A DNA stretch of 64,000 nt from Vandiemenella viatica (taxonomy: Eukaryota > Arthropoda > Insecta > Orthoptera > Morabidae), in contig CM061920.1 of NCBI GenBank assembly GCA_031002005.1, positions 107,195,447-107,259,446 on the forward strand, read 5' to 3'. Made by a program: the position numbers and the translations under genes. The notes beneath the pieces were generated by a model. The model saw only the letters and a list, made by a program, of their open reading frames with translations, was not told the DNA's origin and did no database searches. Within the stretch, counting starts at the first letter, position 1. Each line of letters begins with the position of its first letter. Of the stretch, positions 56,900 through 64,000 are shown piece after piece.

Positions 56900-58250
56900 C
56901 ATCAGTTTTTTTTGTCATCAGTCTCTCGACTGGTTTGATGCAATCCTCCATCCATACCTATCTTGCGCTAACCACTTCATCTCAACATAACACTTACTAC
57001 ATACATCTTCTGTTATCTGCTTTATATGTTATAATCTTTGTCTACCTCTACAGGTCTTTCCTCCGATTGTTACCTCCACTAAAAAATTAACCAATCCCGC
57101 ATGTCTTAAATGTGATTCACCATCCCGTCTCTACTTTCTGCAAGACTCTTCCACAAACATCTTTTCTCGCCCATCATTTCCAAAACACGTTTATTTTGTA
57201 GTTTACCTGTCCACATAATTTTCAGCATCATTCTGTCATTTTATCATTTCAGCATAACATTTCAAATGCTCCAATGCAACACTTATGCCACATTCAAATT
57301 TTTTAGTTTCTATGTTGCTTCCTCTATATACAAGCTGAAGATTAATGAAGACAGGCTACAACCTTGTCTCACACTCTATTTAACTGATGTATATCTCCCA
57401 TGATTATAGCCGCTTGACTCTTATGCAGATTATAAAATATTCTTCCGTTTCGGTATTTCACACCCAACTTTTTAAAATTTTAAAATCTTGTCAGTACTTG
57501 ATATTATCAAAATCTTTTACTAAATCAACAAATGTCAATATAGTACCTTGTTTTTCTTGATCCACCCTTCAAGTCTTAAAGCCATAATTGCTTTTTTGTG
57601 CCGCAGTTTTTCCTAAGCCCAAACTGATCTTCGTCTATTATCTTTTCTACTATCATTTCTATTCTTCTGTATATTGCCCTGAAGCATGTGATGTTACAAT
57701 AATGGTGTGATAATTCTGAAATTTGAGGGTTTGCGCTTTCTTCTGAAGTGTGAAGATGATTCTTTTATCAAAAGCAGTTGAAATCTCTCCTGTTTAGTAA
57801 CTGTCTGATTATCAGTTTGAATAATAATCTTTGAATTCTGTCTTTTCCAAGGAATTTCAGAAGTTCTACAGAAATCTCATCATTTCCAACTATCTTATTT
57901 GATTTCAGATCTTTCAAAGCTCTGTCAAATTCTGTTCTTAAAACAGGATCTAGTAAGTCATCAGTGTAGTCATCGTCTTCTTTCTGCTAGCTTAAATCAT
58001 CCACATCATATTCTTTCTCCTATGTAATTCCTCCATTGGTTCGCTCTGTCTTTTGAGTTTAAAACATGTTTCCTATCGGCAGCTTTAATGTTATACATCT
58101 TTCCTTCATTTCTCCGAAATTTTATGTGATCTTCCTTTTAGGCCACATCTACCTTACCTACGACCTTTTATACTTCGTCGCACTTTTCAATACTTACTAA
58201 AACTCCTAATAAAGTCTTCGTTCAGGATTATGGAGACAGACTGAACACTA
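56900..58250 (-). pseudogene. RTE-like LINE fragment
   Basis: Minus strand, right to left: ALKDLKSNKIVGNDEISVELLKFLG (57930-57840), the RT region down to LDLVKDFDNIK-like text near 57510, and the C-terminal GEKRCLWKSLAESRDGMVNH-like segment near 57180-57100. Motif order is that of RTE-clade ORF2, with the first half of RT shortened and many stops. Confidence 0.7.
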
Positions 58251-58269
58251 GTGATTGTAGGGGTAGAGT

Positions 58270-60325
58270 ACTTAATTGAAAGAAGAATTACTAGACAATC
58301 AGGTTTTTCCCCCGATGGTTACAGAGTGTACCGCAGAGGAGCAGTTGATGGAAGAGGTTTACATACTGGTTAGCAAAGACTACTACACTTTACTGATGCT
58401 TATAGATCATTACCATGAGTTACTGGTGGTCGATTTCTGGGGTAACAAAAACGAATAAAATCAGGGTGCCGGCTAGCTTCACCGTAATAGAAAGAATGAA
58501 GGATGAAGACGAGGCTCTTGGGGAGAAACTAAATTTATACTCAGAGTTCAGAAGTGAGAGTAGAATGGATCATTATTGATAGGGATTTAAATTTTCCAGG
58601 TAGTAAACTGAACAGGAAATAAGATTAATAACACAAGGGAACAGAGATTTGCAAATACCTTAGTAAAGTAAGGAGTTTTCCACAAGGGGACGAAACATGT
58701 TGGATACCTTTCTAACAAATCCCGATCATAAGCTTGTGAGAATGAAGGAATAAGTGATCATGAAGTAGTTCTCATGGATATTAGAAGATTCAGTAAACCA
58801 GTGGGCAAAACTGAAGGGAAAAATAGGTACAATATTAAAAAAACACGGTCTTGAAAACTGAAAAAATATTTCAAGGAATTCACAATTACAGTGGAGTCGA
58901 CGTGGAAAAGTTCAAGGAGATAATAAGAAAGGGTGAAGAAATATATATTCCAAAACAGAAAATAAAGAGAAGTACAGAACCTACGTACTATAATAGGAAG
59001 ATGATGGGGTTAAAGAGGTTGGTGGGAAGAGAACAGAGTTAAGAGAGAGCAAGGCAGTAGGGAATACTATAAACAACTAAACAAGGAAGTAATAATGTTA
59101 GAAAACTGAGGGGAAGGGAGGGTGTTGAGACAATTACAGATGGGGATGGAGAAGAAGTTACTGAGGATTTGAAAAACGCAGAGTGAGATAATTAAGGAAA
59201 ATTATTCAGGAATGGGAGCTTGTAAATCGGAGAACGATATTAGAAATGAGAGGAATAAAAATTTTGAATATTATCCTGAGGATATTATGTACCAACTAAG
59301 AAAGTTGAAAAAGCATAAAGGGGCTGGTTTTAAAGTTAGCAGGATGTGACATCGTATCTTATCTTGAAACGTTATGTAAATTGAGTCTGGATACTTGCTG
59401 CTTACCAGAGGAATGGAAAAGTGGGATGGTAGTACCGCTACATAAAGGTGGGGTGACAAATAGGGTAGAAAATTACGGGCCAATCAGTTTGACATCAGTG
59501 TTATGTCAATCAATGGAGAGATTGATATTCAACCACATCAGAAAGGAACGTAAGTGGTTTTCAAGTCGACAACGTGGCTTTGGACAAGGATATTCACGCA
59601 AATCTCAGTTAGTGCACTATTTGCAAGAATTGAAGGGAAGAGGACCAAATAGATAGTGTACCACTAGATATTTCAAAGGCCATAGAAATGGTGATAAATA
59701 AGGTAAAAACCATTGGAGTTAATACAAAAGTGATCTGCTGAGTAGACTAATTCTTGGAAAGGTAAAAAGCAAAACGTTGGGGTAGGAAACACGGTATGAA
59801 AGAAGTGGAAGTGAAAATGGGAGTGCTACAGAGTAGTGTGTTAGGACAACTACTATTCGTTATTATAATGAATGACTCTATTGATGGTTTACTAGTCAGA
59901 AGATGACATAATGCTATATATTAGAATCAAAAAGGTAGAAGACTGTAAGCAGCTACAGGGTGATCTGGACAGGATACCTAGCTGGTAGGTCGACATGGGA
60001 TGAAGATAAATGCAAAGACAGTCAGCTTATTAGGAACACAGGTAAAAATCTATATGTTGATATGATTATAAGATTGGGAAGTAATTACTTTTCGAATACT
60101 TGAAATGTCAATACTTTTTCATAAGATTGGATAACAAACTCAACCACGTAGGACCATTGGAAAGGTACTAGGAAAATGTTTCAAAATTCTACACTTGTTG
60201 GAAAGTGATGAGTGGATGTACCAATTAATTAAGGGAATTGGGTTACAAAACTTTGGTCTGACCGTTGCCTGGAATATGGTGGTGTAGTATGGGATCTACA
60301 ATTTGGGTATCGAATACAGAAGTTG
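58270..60325 (+). pseudogene. LINE family A, longest copy (endonuclease and RT)
   Basis: Plus strand in order: an AP-endonuclease region with WIIIDRDLNFPGSKLN (58565) and a SDHEVVLMDIR equivalent (58760); the linker FQGIHNYSGVDVEKFKEII (58870); RT motifs GMVVPLHKGG, NYGPISLTSVLCQSMERLIF (59472) and RQRGFGQGYSRKSQLVHYL (59565); GVLQSSVLGQLLF (59822); and an ADD region near 59905. APE plus this RT places it in the CR1/L2 group as I read it. Frames are broken many times. It is cut near 60325 and resumes at 61230. Confidence 0.75.
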
Positions 60326-60329
60326 GATG

Positions 60330-61225
60330 GCGTTGTGCATATGCTACCACACCAATTATTCAAATAATAGTTTTGTAATTATGATGTTATTAAAGCTAGT
60401 GTTTGTATGATCAATTTATATAAGTTAATGAAAATGTAATAATATGTACGATGTATTACTGCTCTCGAGTCCCACGGACTATAATTTTAAAAGATTTCTT
60501 TTATAAGATTCATTTTATAAAATATAATATTTGGCATTACATTTTATAAAAGATTTCAAAAGTAAACAAAGAAAATGACGCAAGCATTGTTGCCGATTTC
60601 TGAATATAAACAGAAAAATGTTGTACAATCAGAAATATATATACTATAAGAATATGAATAAAAAGGCGGACCCTTACGCAGAGATTGCTAATCGATTACG
60701 TGAAAAAGAAAATTAATGGATTAAGAAGCTAGTACTTGACAGGTTTCTGGAATAACAGCTGAGCAATACAGGTGCCATACTGCTGAATGGTGTTGATCCG
60801 CCGCCAGCAATTGAGTACAACCCATTGCACATACACCTTAAAATAGACACCCAATAGTATATATCGTTAAGTTCGGGGGTAATAATTCTGACTTAGAAAT
60901 TTTTGAAAATATTGCTGTAAGAATTTATTGGACCTAAGCTGCAACTTCGACCATAATTTTATATTATGTCACGTCCTCACATTGCAGCTCTTTCGCTAAA
61001 CTTTGATGAATTTCTATCATATCAAGTCTTGCAATCCACCTTCTAACCCCTCTTCTTTTCTTCAATAAAACACATATTGTGACAGCTGCATGTACTGAGT
61101 CTGCACAAACATACAAGTTTACTTAATTAATTTCAGAGAACTATGATGAAAACTTTTATGTAGTGCAATGGACCTCATAAAATATTTTTTATAAAATAAA
61201 TATGATAAAATCTTTTATAAAAGAT
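60330..61225. other. sequence inserted in or replacing part of LINE family A
   Basis: The LINE reading resumes on both sides, but these 0.9 kb have no LINE similarity. The edges hold similar AT-rich words (ttttataaaagatttc, ttttataaaagatctt). No coding capacity or clear inverted ends. Confidence 0.45.
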
Positions 61226-61229
61226 CTTT

Positions 61230-61565
61230 GACAAAGAGAATCATGGGTGTGTACAAGGCGTATATTGGTGATGAGACGTGGAAAGATATTGGTGTAAAAA
61301 TTAGGAGTAGTGCTTGGAAGGGAAAAGATAACCATGACTACAAGCTGGCACTCGATTTCAGGCACAAAGGTGTGGGAAGATTTTCTTTCATACATAAGGT
61401 TGGATAAGTTACCAAGAGAAATGATGAATAAATTAATAACATCGCTGAAAGAATTTAAAGTTGAAATTTGTAGAAGGCAAAAGTAGGTGGGTTTAGGAAT
61501 GGGAAAGGGTGTGTGTGTAGAGAAATCGAAACTGAAGCGTGCACTCCATCGCAATTAAAACAAAA
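61230..61565 (+). pseudogene. LINE family A 3' end
   Basis: Encodes VYKAYIGDETWKDIGVKIR, then SSAWKGKDNHDYKLALDF, then KLPREMMNKL, ending at gtgcactccatcgcaatt, the family's terminal sequence. Continues the copy at 58270-60325. Confidence 0.72.
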
Positions 61566-61639
61566 TTAAATTATGTTTTTTCGCAGAATAAATAATGTAA
61601 TGACCAACGGCGTCACGCCCCCGTCTATTATTACTAACT

Positions 61640-64000
61640 AACCCCAAAGCCCGTCAAAAATAACGGATTGAATGGAGTGTTCGGGCAATTTATTGTTTTC
61701 CAGTTGCATAGTAGCTAAATGGAATTGTTATAAAATAAAGCTCAATGTAATTCCTCGTTGCTTGTGCTGTAGCAAAACAGTTGTCAGCTTGTAATTCAGC
61801 CTAACCACAAACTCTGCTTATATTTTTTTCTAGAAAATCATAGCTGCAATCACACGTGAAAGAATACGTTCCCTGTATCGTATGTTAATGTTATCATGCA
61901 TATTGAAATTCAAAATCTTCACAGGATCTTATATCTTTATTTTTTGTTATTTTTGATGCAAATCAATGTTTTAACGGCTGACACAACTTTCGTTTGGCTG
62001 AAATAATTACCCCAGTAATATTAAGTCAGTGAAAACGAAGGTTACTAAAAGTAAATCTTAACAACTTACCTTAAGCCATGTAATATTAGTTTCTATTGTG
62101 GTGTAGGGAGCATAGACAGCGTTCAATTTGGAACTAATTTCATTCAAATCAAATAATGATTTCAGTAAAAAGTAGCAAATAATAATTAATATGCTGATTT
62201 AAACGAAATACATACTTTTCTTTGAGTGTTGAGGCAATTCATTTATTGGCAGTTGCTTAACTAAATAGAAGTGTTACAAAATAAAGTTCAATGTAATTCC
62301 TCGTGCCTTGCGCTTTACCAAAAAATTTCAGTTGTCATCCTGGTCCAGGTAGCATTTCAACCCAATTACAAACTACGCTAAAATTACAGCCAGAGAAACA
62401 ATACTTCAATAACACGCATATTAATACATGGCGATATAAACTTGATCAAAAAACATCACTGGTTCTGACACTTTCTTTTTTGATAATTGTGATTCATATC
62501 GATTCTACGACAATGTTTGAATGGCTGACAGTTACATGCGGCTGAAAAATGTCATCAGTAAAACCAACGGAAATTAAAATAAATCTTAATAACTTACTTC
62601 ATTCCCCGTAATATTAGTTTTAATTGTAGTCTATGCAGTATAGATCACGATCAGCGTGGAATTACTTTACTTAAAACGAAGTAATGAATTAAGTAACAGA
62701 ACACTCATGGAAACAATTACTTTTTTTTTTTTTTTTTTAAAAAAGTTTCTTATTCCCTCCGCTGTAACAGGTTTAATGAAGTGTTCTGACAATTCATTTC
62801 TCTGCCGTTGCCTAAATAAGTATAATTGTTGGTATAGAATGCTCATAACCTTATTTTGTAATTCGTATATATTTTGGCTGTATTTTACACAGCGATACAT
62901 ACGGAAGTTCTACTGAATGAATGATGTCAGAATTAGGTAAGTAATTAAATTAAAAACAACTCAGAAATCTTAAAACCTAATGCTATAGCGTTTGTTATTT
63001 GGTTACAGGTCTCATTCAACACGATAAATACGGAACTACTTCCATCAGTATAAAAATACCGTAACTTCAGTAACTTGGAGTTAATGAAAGCAGCTTAAAT
63101 TATTTATATAAAAAATTTCATCGTGAATTAGTCTGTAAAAAAAATGTGTCAGTTGTCTGGTCCTATCTACATTTCTACATAACCACAACTTCCACCAATA
63201 TTGTTGTTCAAAACTCATAGATGCTTTTACCCGCGTACGAATACATTCATCGTATTGTGATCTAAATTTGACGAAATGGAAATATTTACATGTATCTCGT
63301 ATAGTTACATCAGTAATAAAAGCAACTAATAATTAATATGTTAATTAAACGCAGTACATACCTTTATTTCAGTGTTTTGGCAAATCATTCCTTCCAGGAT
63401 ATTATAACAGTGACTTAAAATATCTATATTTGATATAAATATCTTGTAAACCCGTCAAAAATGACGCGTTGAATGCTGTATTTTAGCAATTCGTTTCTTC
63501 GCTGACTAAGTACACACTTTGACAATAAATTTAGCCGCCGCTGAAAAATTCTATCACTCATATTTTGCAAAATCTGACATCAATGTCATCCTAAGAAACA
63601 GTAACGCAATACTGGCTTGCCGGTATTGCATTACTGTTTCCTGGGATGACATTGATGTCAGATATTGCAAAATATGAGTGATAGAATTTTTCAGCGGCGG
63701 CCAAATTTATTGTCAAAGTGTGTACAATTTTCGTCAAATAACGTTGAAAATGACGTAATGTTATCTTACTGTAAGAACAATATCACTGTCCAGAGTGTAT
63801 AAAAAAAGCTCAATCAAATGAATTTTATTAATTAAGAAAAAGCAACTAATAATTAATATGTCGATTTAAACGGAATACGTGCTTTTCTTTCAGTGTTCTG
63901 ACAGTTAATTTATTTACTGATGCTTACTAAATAGAACTGAACTTAGAACAACATATCTCATCGTAAATTAAGGAAAAAAAGACGAAAGCGTGACGTCATA
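61640..64000. repeat. degenerate tandem array, about 550-bp monomers
   Basis: A motif of the form tgttc-g-caattcattt-tt...gttgcttaactaaat recurs near 61678, 62224, 62781, 63372 and 63893 (spacings roughly 520-590 bp). A second motif, gcaaataataattaatatg, recurs near 62175, 63323 and 63843, and a third (acttac-tta/c...gtaatattagtt) near 62064 and 62592. Each monomer is well diverged. The array continues past the window edge. Confidence 0.7.
63510..63725. repeat. 216-bp near-perfect palindrome
   Basis: The left arm starts gtacacactttgacaataaattt and the right arm ends aaatttattgtcaaagtgtgtac. The arms pair through caatactggc-tt-gccggtattg at the centre, about 107 bp each, with only a handful of mismatches and almost no loop. 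It lies within the degenerate tandem array. Confidence 0.93.

Noticed and set aside
47506..64000. Search for the 5' TMEM198 exon
   Set aside because: No minus-strand segment ending in a TTYGG-type codon before a donor, with a hydrophobic lead-in, was convincing; the exon is likely outside the window.

Overview
This window is nuclear DNA from an animal, almost certainly an insect. It is AT-rich, has huge introns, and is saturated with transposable elements of arthropod type: Ty1/copia with a copia-style primer-binding site, mariner, pogo/Tigger, hAT, Jockey-like, CR1/L2-like and RTE-like LINEs, and several tRNA-derived SINEs. There is no bacterial-style gene organisation. A large-genome, hemimetabolous insect (orthopteroid, stick insect or cockroach type) would fit, but the sequence alone does not prove it.

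One host gene can be reconstructed. On the minus strand, five small exons (47505-47395, 45536-45312, 30621-30379, 17452-17292, 4683-4525) join with matching intron phases and good splice sites. They encode most of a multi-pass membrane protein that I recognise as TMEM198 (DUF4203 family). The 5' exon(s) were not found and probably lie to the right of the window. The gene spans at least 43 kb and its introns (1.9, 14.7, 12.9 and 12.6 kb) carry nearly everything else described here. A second, weaker host-like signal is a plus-strand THAP-type first exon at 34158-34228.

Region by region. 1-4.5 kb: DNA downstream of TMEM198, with minus-strand LINE fragments and a small MITE. 4.5-17.3 kb: terminal exon and intron 4; this holds a Tigger element (6202-10185) carrying a hAT copy inside its left terminal repeat and a 1.16 kb solo LTR inside its transposase gene, then a 1.3 kb mariner (12231-13538) inserted in a LINE, then CR1-like and RTE-like fragments. 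17.3-30.4 kb: intron 3, with a young, apparently intact copia element (23459-27925) inserted in a LINE, and a 41-bp minisatellite with a 123-bp higher-order period (29294-29867). 30.4-45.3 kb: GC-rich TM exon and intron 2, with three SINE families, a 5'-truncated LINE, a 150-bp tandem repeat, an inverted-repeat element around 38.3-39.6 kb and a decayed Jockey-like LINE (39.65-43.4 kb). 45.3-47.5 kb: two more TM exons. 47.5-64 kb: sequence upstream of the known exons, with a second mariner relative, an inverted-repeat element (51166-52262), two LINE copies, a degenerate array of about 550-bp tandem monomers at the right edge, and a 216-bp near-perfect palindrome.

Most of the biology here is layered transposon history around one sparsely spread developmental membrane-protein gene. 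I did not find a defence system, CRISPR array, operon or other clearly novel multi-gene system. The most checkable unusual items are the nested insertions, the higher-order minisatellite, the long palindrome in the edge repeat array, and the possible THAP exon.
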